NCBI GenBank assembly: GCA_018623305.1
Contig: JAAZVR010000061.1
Location: 1 to 6,648, forward strand
DNA: 6,648 bases
Direction: 5' to 3'
DNA from: Thiotrichales bacterium
GTDB lineage: Bacteria > Pseudomonadota > Gammaproteobacteria > JAAZVR01
Shown one piece after another: positions 1 through 5,406 of the stretch (position 1 is its first letter; each line of letters begins with the position of its first letter). A program made the translations under genes and the position numbers. The notes below the pieces were generated by a model. It saw nothing but the letters and a program-made list of their open reading frames with translations. It did no database searches and was not told where the DNA came from.

Positions 1-1366
1 CATCCACCGTGTAGGCATGAAATAAGTCAAATTGCATCAACCCAGTGATTTTATGAAAAGCAGGAATATAGGCGCCCAAAACACCATAACTGGACATGCG
101 GCGCATCACGCGAGTAAGGCCTTGAGGTTGGCGGAATATTTCTAAAAACAGGCTTCGGTTTTGAAAACTAGCACGAAAGGCATCGTCAATACGAGGGAGG
201 TTGGTCTGGATTTGTCGAATAGTTTTTGCTTTTATACCTTTAATGTCAGGGTTCTGAGCAAGGATAAGAAAGACTTCAAGCAATGCGAAGGGTGTTTTGC
301 GAAAGACACTGGCCTGAACGGTTTCTAAATATCCATGGCGCATTTGAAAGCGACGATTTAGAGCAACTGTCTCTGCATTTGACGTGTCAAAAATCATTTC
401 TCGGAACATTTGGAGTAAAAGCTCATTAAGTTGCTGAACTCGATTGGCTGTCCGATAGTATTTGTGCATAAAGCGCTCGACCCCTAAACGTTTAGAGGTG
501 TCTTTGTAGCCAAATTGTTTTGCTAGGGTTCTTTGATAGTCAAACAATAGGCGTTCTTCGGGTCGCTTGCATAGGGTATGTAGTGCAAAACGAATCTGCC
601 ACAGAAAATGAAGACTTTGTTCAAGGGTTTTGTATTCGCGCTCTGAAAGGAAATTGTTTTCTTTGAGCTCTATTAGTTCTGTGCTGCCAAAATGGAATTT
701 GGCAATCCAGCCGATTGAATGGATGTCACGCAATCCACCTGGGCTTTCTTTAAGATTAGGCTCCACGTTGTAGGCATTATCCTCAAATTTAAGATAACGT
801 GAGTCTTGTTCCTTGAGTTTGACTTCGAAAAAAGACTGTGAAGACATTAAATGATCTTTCGATGCGATTTTTTGCAATTGTTGATATTGCTCCCAAGAGC
901 CTGCAAGAAAACGAGATTCAATCAATGTGGTGGCAATGGTTGCGTCTTCCTTCGCATGCATTAAACATTCGTTGATGGAGCGAACACTGTAACCTAGTTT
1001 AAGGCGACAATCCCAGAGCAGGTTCAAGAAAGGGTTGATGTCGTCTGGTTGAATGTCGTTATTGGACAGAATTAGTAGGTCAATATCCGATTGTGGGAAG
1101 AGTTCTCCGCGACCATAACCTCCGACTGCAACCAAGGCAAGGTCGTTGCGATCTATGAGGTGTTGCCATAGTCGGGCCATTAATTGGTCGATAACTAAAG
1201 TGCGCTCTTGAACGAGTTCATGGACTAACGTTGGTGTGTTTTGAAATTGATACTCTTGCTGCTGAGATAAGTTATCTAGCAACTCTTTGCATAATGATAA
1301 AAGCGGCTCTGAGCCGCTTTTGAATCGAATATCAAACTGTTCTATTAGTGAGTGTCGATGAATCAC
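1..1366 (-). CDS. glnD: Bifunctional PII uridylyltransferase/uridylyl-removing enzyme GlnD, N-terminal half (cut by window edge)
   Basis: GlnD senses glutamine and adds or removes UMP on PII proteins (GlnB/GlnK), which then control glutamine synthetase and the NtrBC system; it is cytosolic. My translation of the minus strand gives about 455 codons of a protein that is about 890 residues in E. coli. The nucleotidyltransferase motif VAVGGYGRGELFPQSDIDLL lies near residues 79-98, with the metal-binding DxD at D94/D96. The PII-uridylyltransferase helical region follows, including SPGGLRDIH near residue 210. The fragment ends at FHAYTVD, the opening of the HD (uridylyl-removing) domain; the rest of HD and both ACT domains lie outside. 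The start is GTG at 1366-1364: an in-frame TGA at 1381-1379 closes the frame just upstream, and AAGAG sits 8 bases before it. The start overlaps the map stop as GTGA, suggesting translational coupling. A later in-frame ATG (codon 63) would remove the conserved ERTxxIDQLxxRLW helix. Identity is certain; the start is very likely. Confidence 0.95.
   Translation of the reverse strand, partial: MIHRHSLIEQFDIRFKSGSEPLLSLCKELLDNLSQQQEYQFQNTPTLVHELVQERTLVIDQLMARLWQHLIDRNDLALVAVGGYGRGELFPQSDIDLLILSNNDIQPDDINPFLNLLWDCRLKLGYSVRSINECLMHAKEDATIATTLIESRFLAGSWEQYQQLQKIASKDHLMSSQSFFEVKLKEQDSRYLKFEDNAYNVEPNLKESPGGLRDIHSIGWIAKFHFGSTELIELKENNFLSEREYKTLEQSLHFLWQIRFALHTLCKRPEERLLFDYQRTLAKQFGYKDTSKRLGVERFMHKYYRTANRVQQLNELLLQMFREMIFDTSNAETVALNRRFQMRHGYLETVQASVFRKTPFALLEVFLILAQNPDIKGIKAKTIRQIQTNLPRIDDAFRASFQNRSLFLEIFRQPQGLTRVMRRMSSYGVLGAYIPAFHKITGLMQFDLFHAYTVD
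1299..1321 (-). terminator. Terminator-like hairpin inside the 5' coding region of glnD
   Basis: AAAAGCGGCTC (1299-1309) and GAGCCGCTTTT (1311-1321) are perfect reverse complements around a single base, so the folded stem is about 10 bp with a GC-rich core and a T run after it. It is nearly symmetric and could act on either strand. On the minus strand it comes 42 bases after the map stop and covers glnD codons 16-23. It may attenuate map transcripts before most of glnD is made, with translation from the coupled GTG opening the hairpin. The inverted repeat is plain; the terminator role is inferred, and the T run is only four bases before an A. Confidence 0.5.
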
Positions 1367-2136
1367 AGTGCAATCTCTTCATTGGGTGCAAGTGTGAAAA
1401 TTTCGCAACCAGTTTCAGTTACGACAAGAGTGTGTTCCCATTGAGCGGATAGGCTTCGGTCCTTTGTGACGACTGTCCAACCATCTGGAAGGATTTTGAT
1501 GGCTTTCTTACCTAAGTTAATCATCGGTTCAATCGTAAATGTCATACCGGGCTCTAAAACAACGCCATCACCTGGTCGTCCATAATGAAGCACTTGAGGT
1601 TCTTCATGGAAGTCAGCGCCAATACCATGGCCGCAGAACTCTTCAACGACCGAACAGCCTTGGCCTTCAGCGTAAGTTTGAATTGCATGGCCTACATCGC
1701 CTAACGTTGCGCCTGGTTTAACCGCTTGTAAGCCAATAATCAATGATTGGTAGGCAATATCACAAATGCGTTGGCCTTTTATTGTAGGTTCGCCGACGCA
1801 ATACATACGGCTGGTATCACCATGATAGCCATCAATAATGACAGTTGTATCAATGTTTACAATGTCTGTTTTTTTTAAAATTCGCTCACCAGGAATACCG
1901 TGACAGACTTGGTGGTTCAATGATGTACAGATCGATTTAGGAAAGCCTTTGTAATTTAAAGGCGCGGGAATGCCGCCTAATTCATTCACAATATAATCAT
2001 GAGCCATTTGATCGAGTTCTGCTGTGCTAATACCGGGTTGGATGTGCGGTTCTAGCATATTGAGTACAGAAGCTGCAGCTTGCCCTGCAACACGCATTTT
2101 TTGAATTTCTTCTGGTGTTTTGATTTTGATGCTCAT
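1363..2136 (-). CDS. map: Type I methionine aminopeptidase
   Basis: Removes the initiator methionine from nascent proteins at the ribosome when the second residue is small. The protein has 257 residues (E. coli Map is 264) in the pita-bread fold of family M24A. All metal ligands are visible: D96 (NIDTT), D107 (GYHGDTSR), H170 (CGHGIG), E203 (FTIEP) and E234 (QWEHT). The substrate-contacting histidines H79 (CHGIP) and H177 (DFHEEP) are also present. There is no N-terminal zinc-finger extension. The ATG at 2136-2134 fits the family start; the ribosome site is weak (AAGG about 11 bases upstream). It is transcribed away from rpsB, a pairing common in gammaproteobacteria, and its stop overlaps the glnD start by 4 bases. 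I see no defect in the protein. Confidence 0.98.
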   Translation of the reverse strand: MSIKIKTPEEIQKMRVAGQAAASVLNMLEPHIQPGISTAELDQMAHDYIVNELGGIPAPLNYKGFPKSICTSLNHQVCHGIPGERILKKTDIVNIDTTVIIDGYHGDTSRMYCVGEPTIKGQRICDIAYQSLIIGLQAVKPGATLGDVGHAIQTYAEGQGCSVVEEFCGHGIGADFHEEPQVLHYGRPGDGVVLEPGMTFTIEPMINLGKKAIKILPDGWTVVTKDRSLSAQWEHTLVVTETGCEIFTLAPNEEIAL

Positions 2137-2149
2137 GAACGATAAGGCC

Positions 2150-2184
2150 TTGTTCTAAAATAGTTTCTATGATATAAATCGCGC
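2150..2184 (+). promoter_or_regulatory. Extended -10 promoter of rpsB with GC-rich discriminator
   Basis: TTGTTC (2150-2155) as a modest -35, a 17-base spacer, then TGA-TATAAA (2170-2178), i.e. a TGn extended -10 with five of six consensus bases in the hexamer. Next comes TCGCGC, a GC-rich discriminator of the kind seen at ppGpp/DksA-inhibited stable RNA and ribosomal-protein promoters. The predicted start is near 2185, giving a leader of about 135 bases. The E. coli rpsB promoter is also described as extended -10 and stringently controlled, which supports the call. Position and strength are inferred, not measured. Confidence 0.75.
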
Positions 2185-2202
2185 TCCGCAAAAGGTTGCG
2201 GA
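2185..2202 (+). other. Hairpin at the predicted 5' end of the rpsB transcript
   Basis: TCCGCAA (2185-2191), loop AAGG (2192-2195), and TTGCGGA (2196-2202) form a perfect 7-bp stem with a four-base loop. It begins at or within a base or two of the inferred transcription start. It is followed by AAAAATTTTATT rather than a clean T run, so it is a poor terminator on the plus strand. It may protect the mRNA 5' end or be part of the rpsB leader fold. Confidence 0.55.
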
Positions 2203-2245
2203 AAAATTTTATTGATATTTTATCAGTTCACACACAGGCCGTCAC

Positions 2246-2302
2246 ATAAACCGGGGTGCTTTCATTAGTCGGTTTTATGGGGTCTGTGGAGGCATAACCC
2301 CA
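2246..2302 (+). promoter_or_regulatory. Structured rpsB leader, probable S2-autoregulatory element (t44-like)
   Basis: Two adjacent stem-loops precede the rpsB ribosome site. Helix I pairs AAACCG (2248-2253) with CGGTTT (2270-2275), extendable by AUA/UAU with one bulge. Helix II pairs TGGGGT (2278-2283) with ACCCCA (2297-2302) and exposes GGAGG in its loop. The Shine-Dalgarno AAGGA (2308-2312) follows six bases later. In E. coli, S2 represses rpsB-tsf through a conserved leader (the Rfam t44 region), and a structured leader in the same place here is consistent with that. GGGGT at 2253-2257 could compete for ACCCC (2297-2301), so the fold may switch. The pairings are seen; S2 binding is inferred from family knowledge. 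Confidence 0.65.
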
Positions 2303-2319
2303 ATTAAAAGGAAATTATC

Positions 2320-3051
2320 ATGGCTCAAATCACTATGCGTGAAATGTTGCAAGCGGGTGTTCACTTCGGTCACCAAACGCGTTACTGGAACCCTCAAATG
2401 GCTCAATACATTTTTGGTGCCCGCAACAAAATCCATATCATCAACTTAGAAAAAACATTGCCATTGTTTAACGATGCAATGAATTTCATCAGCAAAGTTG
2501 CTGCTGACAAAGGCACAGTTTTGTTTGTTGGTACTAAGAAATCAGCTGGTAAGATGATTCGTGAGCAAGCTCAGCGTGCTGGCATGCCTTACGTAGATCA
2601 CCGTTGGTTGGGTGGTATGATGACCAACTTCAAAACAATCAAGCAGTCTATTAATCGTTTGAAAGACTTGGAAACTATGTCTCAGGACGGTACGTTTGAG
2701 AAGTTGACGAAAAAAGAAGCGTTGATGATGACTCGTGAGATGGAAAAACTTGAGCGTAGCTTGGGTGGTATCAAAGACATGCGTCAGATGCCTAAAGCAA
2801 TGTTTATCGTTGATGTAGGTCACGAGAAAAACGCAGTACTAGAAGCGCGTAGCTTGAACATTCCTGTTGTAGGTGTTGTTGATACAAACAACTCACCAGC
2901 AAACATCGATTACATCATTCCGGGTAACGATGATGCGATTCGTGCGATTGAATTGTATGTTTCTGCTGCTGCAGATGCGGTTCTAGCTGGCAAAGGTTCA
3001 GTTACAACAGCTAATTCTGACGAGTTCGTTGAAGAAACTGCTGAAGCGTAA
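2320..3051 (+). CDS. rpsB: 30S ribosomal protein S2
   Basis: Structural protein of the small subunit that sits on the solvent side between head and body and helps dock S1. The 243 residues match the usual bacterial length (E. coli 241). Family hallmarks are MLQAGVHFGHQTRYWNP (9-25), YIFGARNKIHIINLEKT (30-46), DHRWLGGMMTNF (93-104) and the C-terminal signature running from PKAMFIVDVGHE into NIPVVGVVDTN (158-190), followed by a short acidic tail. The coiled-coil hairpin insert lies around residues 105-150. The ATG at 2320 has AAGGA seven bases upstream. It is the first gene of the plus-strand cluster, preceded by a strong promoter and structured leader, and followed by an intrinsic terminator before tsf. 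That layout implies S2 is made in excess over the genes beyond, as expected for a ribosomal protein. Confidence 0.99.
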   Translation: MAQITMREMLQAGVHFGHQTRYWNPQMAQYIFGARNKIHIINLEKTLPLFNDAMNFISKVAADKGTVLFVGTKKSAGKMIREQAQRAGMPYVDHRWLGGMMTNFKTIKQSINRLKDLETMSQDGTFEKLTKKEALMMTREMEKLERSLGGIKDMRQMPKAMFIVDVGHEKNAVLEARSLNIPVVGVVDTNNSPANIDYIIPGNDDAIRAIELYVSAAADAVLAGKGSVTTANSDEFVEETAEA

Positions 3052-3078
3052 AAGCATAGAATAATCACGATTTCGTAT

Positions 3079-3106
3079 TGTTCAAAGAACGGCTTTGTCC
3101 TAAAAT
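3079..3106 (+). promoter_or_regulatory. Possible tsf promoter overlapping the rpsB terminator
   Basis: TTGTTC (3079-3084), a 16-base spacer and TAAAAT (3101-3106) form a plausible sigma-70 promoter. The -35 hexamer is the same as at the rpsB promoter. The -10 falls in the loop of the terminator hairpin, so a start near 3113 would give an RNA lacking the 5' arm and free of the terminator. AT-rich DNA gives chance matches easily, so this is only a candidate. Confidence 0.3.
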
Positions 3107-3128
3107 TACTGGATAAAGCCGTTTTTTT
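3088..3128 (+). terminator. Intrinsic terminator/attenuator between rpsB and tsf
   Basis: AACGGCTTTGTCC (3088-3100), a ten-base loop and GGATAAAGCCGTT (3111-3123) pair over 13 bp with one G-U. A run of seven T (3122-3128) follows. It starts 37 bases after the rpsB stop and ends 41 bases before tsf. The stem could be lengthened by A-U pairs using the flanking A's and T's. An attenuator between rpsB and tsf is known in E. coli, so partial read-through is the likely mode. Confidence 0.88.
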
Positions 3129-3169
3129 ATATTTATTACTTATATTTTTGAATTTTTTGGGAGTTAGCA

Positions 3170-4063
3170 ATGGCATTTACTGCTGCAATGGTTAAAGAAC
3201 TTCGCGAACGTACAGGCGCGGGCATGTTGGATTGTAAAAAAGCATTGGGTGAAACTGATGGTGATATGGAAGCCGCAGTTGAGCTTATGCGTAAAAAAGG
3301 CATGGCAGGCGCGGACAAAAAAGCAGATCGCGTAACAGCAGAAGGCCTTGTTGAAATCAAGATTTCTGACGACAAGAAAACAGCAGCCATCGTTGAGGTT
3401 AACTGTGAAACAGATTTCGTTGCAATGTCTGATGACTTTAAAGGTTTCGTAGATCTTGTTGCCAACCGCATCATGGAAGAAAATCCAGCGGATATCGAAG
3501 CATTGATGGCTATGCCTTCAACAGCTGGCGGTTCAGATACGCTTGAAGAAACACGTCGTACTTTGATCGCTAAGATTGGCGAAAACATTTCAGTTCGTCG
3601 TATGGAATACGTAACGACTTCAGGTCAAATTGGTTCATACAAGCACGGTTCTCGTATCGGTGTAATGATTGATATGAACGGTGGTTCTGATGAAACAATG
3701 AAAGATGTTGCGATGCACGTTGCTGCTTCTAACCCTCAAGCGATTTCTGAAGATGAAGTATCTGCAGAATTGATCGAGAAAGAAAAAGAAATCTTTACAG
3801 CTCAAGCGCTTGAGTCAGGTAAGCCTGCTGAAATCGTTGAGAAAATGATCGGTGGTCGTATCAACAAATTCTTGAAAGAAATCACGTTGGTTAACCAGCA
3901 GTTCGTTAAGAACCCTGATTTGACTGTGGCTCAGTTGTTGAAAGAAGCTGATGCTTCCGTAAATCGTTTCATGCGCTTCGAAGTTGGTGAAGGGATCGAG
4001 AAGAAAGAAGAAAACTTTGCAGAAGAAGTTGCAGCTCAAGCCGCTAAATTGCAAGGTAAATAA
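3170..4063 (+). CDS. tsf: Elongation factor Ts
   Basis: Guanine nucleotide exchange factor that releases GDP from EF-Tu during elongation. The protein has 297 residues, slightly longer than the 283 of E. coli. The N-terminal UBA-like domain carries the first family signature LRERTGAGMLDCKKAL (11-26). The EF-Tu-contacting TDFV motif is at 81-84, with D82/F83 matching the E. coli residues that disturb the EF-Tu magnesium site. The core and coiled-coil follow, with VNQQFVKNPDLTV near residue 241, and the chain ends in an acidic, alanine-rich tail. The ATG at 3170 has TGGGAG six bases upstream. pyrH starts five bases after its stop, so the two are co-transcribed. Input comes from read-through of the upstream attenuator and perhaps its own promoter. 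Confidence 0.99.
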   Translation: MAFTAAMVKELRERTGAGMLDCKKALGETDGDMEAAVELMRKKGMAGADKKADRVTAEGLVEIKISDDKKTAAIVEVNCETDFVAMSDDFKGFVDLVANRIMEENPADIEALMAMPSTAGGSDTLEETRRTLIAKIGENISVRRMEYVTTSGQIGSYKHGSRIGVMIDMNGGSDETMKDVAMHVAASNPQAISEDEVSAELIEKEKEIFTAQALESGKPAEIVEKMIGGRINKFLKEITLVNQQFVKNPDLTVAQLLKEADASVNRFMRFEVGEGIEKKEENFAEEVAAQAAKLQGK

Positions 4064-4068
4064 TCATC

Positions 4069-4782
4069 GTGTCTGAACAGCTTAAATACAAACGCGTATT
4101 ATTGAAGTTCAGTGGCGAAGCGCTTATGGGGAATCAATCTTTCGGGATTGATTCTTCTGTATTAGGGCAAGTGGCACAGGATGTTAAGACGCTGATTGAT
4201 ATGGGCGTTGAAGTCGGTATCGTTGTGGGTGGAGGTAATCTATTCCGTGGTGTGGCTTTGGCTGACTCAGGTATTCACCGAGTAACGGGTGATCATATGG
4301 GTATGTTGGCTACAGCTATGAATGGTTTGGCTATTCAAGATGCTTTAGCCAAATTAGACATTGATGCGCGAGTGATGTCTGGCTTTGAGATTGGCGTATG
4401 TGACTCGTTTGACTTCCGCAAAGCCGATGCGCATCTAAAACAAGGTGGCGTATGTGTGTTTGTTGCAGGAACAGGCAGTCCTTTCTTTACAACAGATACT
4501 GCTGCAACTTTACGTGGGATTGAAATCGGTGCAGACGTTGTATTAAAAGCAACGAAGGTTGATGGCATTTATTCAGATGATCCTGTTAAGAATCCTGATG
4601 CAGTTCGTTTTGATGAAGTTTCGTATGATGAAGTCATCGAAAAGAAATTAAAGGTGATGGACACAACTGCGTTTGTTATGTGTCAGGAAAACCAGATGCC
4701 AATTCGAGTTTTTGATATGACGCAGCCAGATGTGCTTAAGCGTATTGTTCAAGGTGAAAATGAAGGAACACTTGTATGTTAA
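4069..4782 (+). CDS. pyrH: Uridylate kinase (UMP kinase)
   Basis: Phosphorylates UMP to UDP with ATP, the step feeding UTP, CTP and UDP-sugars; the bacterial enzyme is a hexamer of the amino-acid kinase fold, activated by GTP and inhibited by UTP. The 237 residues match the family (E. coli 241). Visible motifs are LLKFSGEAL (11-19, phosphate binding), VGGGNLFRG (53-61, with R60), GDHMGMLAT (74-82, with D75 in the UMP site), AGTGSPFFTTDTAA (133-146) and KATKVDGIY (160-168). The start is GTG at 4069, with AAGG inside the end of tsf, 12 bases before it; no ATG gives a better N-terminus. It ends 7 bases inside frr. Codons 21-29 contain a perfect inverted repeat, annotated separately. Confidence 0.98.
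   Translation: MSEQLKYKRVLLKFSGEALMGNQSFGIDSSVLGQVAQDVKTLIDMGVEVGIVVGGGNLFRGVALADSGIHRVTGDHMGMLATAMNGLAIQDALAKLDIDARVMSGFEIGVCDSFDFRKADAHLKQGGVCVFVAGTGSPFFTTDTAATLRGIEIGADVVLKATKVDGIYSDDPVKNPDAVRFDEVSYDEVIEKKLKVMDTTAFVMCQENQMPIRVFDMTQPDVLKRIVQGENEGTLVC
4131..4154 (+). repeat. Perfect inverted repeat within early pyrH
   Basis: GAATCAATC (4131-4139), loop TTTCGG (4140-4145) and GATTGATTC (4146-4154) form a perfect 9-bp stem in codons 21-29 of pyrH. It is AT-rich and has no T run after it, so it is not a terminator. It may be a chance product of the codons for NQSFGIDS; no function is claimed. Confidence 0.45.
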
Positions 4783-5333
4783 ATGATATTAATCAAGACG
4801 CTCGCCAGCGTATGGAGAAAGCAATAGTTGCGCTTCAGGGGAATTTGGCAAAGATTCGTACAGGGCGTGCTCATCCAAGTATTTTGGATACAGTGATGGT
4901 TGATTACTACGGCTCTATGACGCCAATCAATCAAGTAGCTAATGTTGCGGTTGAAGATTCGCGTACTTTATCAGTAACACCTTGGGAAGCGGCTATGGTT
5001 GGACCGGTAGAGAAAGCGATTATGAATTCAGATGTCGGTATCACGCCAACAACTGTGGGTTCAAATATTCGTTTGCCTATGCCTCCGATGACAGAAGAGC
5101 GTCGTAAAGACATGACTAAAATTGCTAAGGCTGATGCTGAGCAAGCTCGAGTTTCTATCCGTAACATCCGTCGTGATGCAAATGATGATGTTAAGTCGTT
5201 ATTAAAAGACAAAGAGATTTCTGAAGACGATGCAAAACGTGCAGAGAACGACATTCAGAAGATTACGGACGAATTCGTTGCGAAAGTGGATGAGCTTGTT
5301 GCTGTTAAGGAAAAAGATTTGCTGGAAATCTAA
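4776..5333 (+). CDS. frr: Ribosome recycling factor
   Basis: With EF-G, RRF splits the post-termination ribosome into subunits, freeing it for another round. The 185 residues equal the E. coli length exactly. The N-terminal helix of domain I leads to AKIRTGRAHPSILD (25-38). The beta-sheet domain II spans roughly residues 31-104, with VEDSRTL at 59-65. Domain I resumes as the three-helix bundle with PMTEERRKDMTK (104-115), the conserved EQARVSIRNIRRDAND (122-137, with R132) and LLKDKEISEDD (142-152). The ATG at 4776 overlaps the last 7 bases of pyrH and has AAGGA eight bases upstream, so translation is probably coupled to pyrH. A strong terminator follows 24 bases after the stop, closing the tsf-pyrH-frr segment. 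Confidence 0.99.
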   Translation: MLNDINQDARQRMEKAIVALQGNLAKIRTGRAHPSILDTVMVDYYGSMTPINQVANVAVEDSRTLSVTPWEAAMVGPVEKAIMNSDVGITPTTVGSNIRLPMPPMTEERRKDMTKIAKADAEQARVSIRNIRRDANDDVKSLLKDKEISEDDAKRAENDIQKITDEFVAKVDELVAVKEKDLLEI

Positions 5334-5357
5334 TTTTGCTAAAATGAGTTCAACCTG

Positions 5358-5383
5358 AAAAGCAGGCCTAGCCTGCTTTTTTT
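5358..5383 (+). terminator. Intrinsic terminator between frr and uppS
   Basis: AAAAGCAGGC (5358-5367), loop CTA and GCCTGCTTTT (5371-5380) pair perfectly over 10 bp, with a seven-base T run (5377-5383) at the 3' side. It lies 24 bases after the frr stop and only 23 bases before the uppS start. It is a textbook intrinsic terminator, so either it leaks or uppS has its own promoter close by. Confidence 0.9.
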
Positions 5384-5406
5384 ATAGCTAATGATTTGGA
5401 GATGCT

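Noticed and set aside
1178..1180. ATG at glnD codon 63 as the true start, which would place the hairpin outside the gene
   Set aside because: It would leave only 16 residues before the nucleotidyltransferase motif and discard the conserved helix ERTLVIDQLMARLW, which matches other GlnD proteins; the GTG also has an AAGAG site and a closed frame just upstream.
2137..2210. A promoter for map on the minus strand
   Set aside because: One must exist, but the best match (TTGCGG at 2191-2186, 16 bases, then TAGAAA) is weak and lies in AT-rich sequence where several alternatives score alike, so I do not annotate a position.
3136..3588. A 150-codon open frame on the minus strand opposite tsf
   Set aside because: It is antisense to a clearly conserved gene, its product is serine/alanine-rich with no recognisable motif, and such frames arise from the codon bias of the real gene. 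Similar antisense frames at 2542-2823, 2910-3176, 3815-4054, 4335-4568, 4931-5254 and 5412-5627, and a 60-codon plus-strand frame opposite map (1539-1721), were rejected for the same reason.
4392..4456. TGGCGTATGTG repeated at 4392-4402 and 4446-4456 within pyrH
   Set aside because: An 11-base repeat is expected by chance several times in a window of this size, and both copies are ordinary codons.
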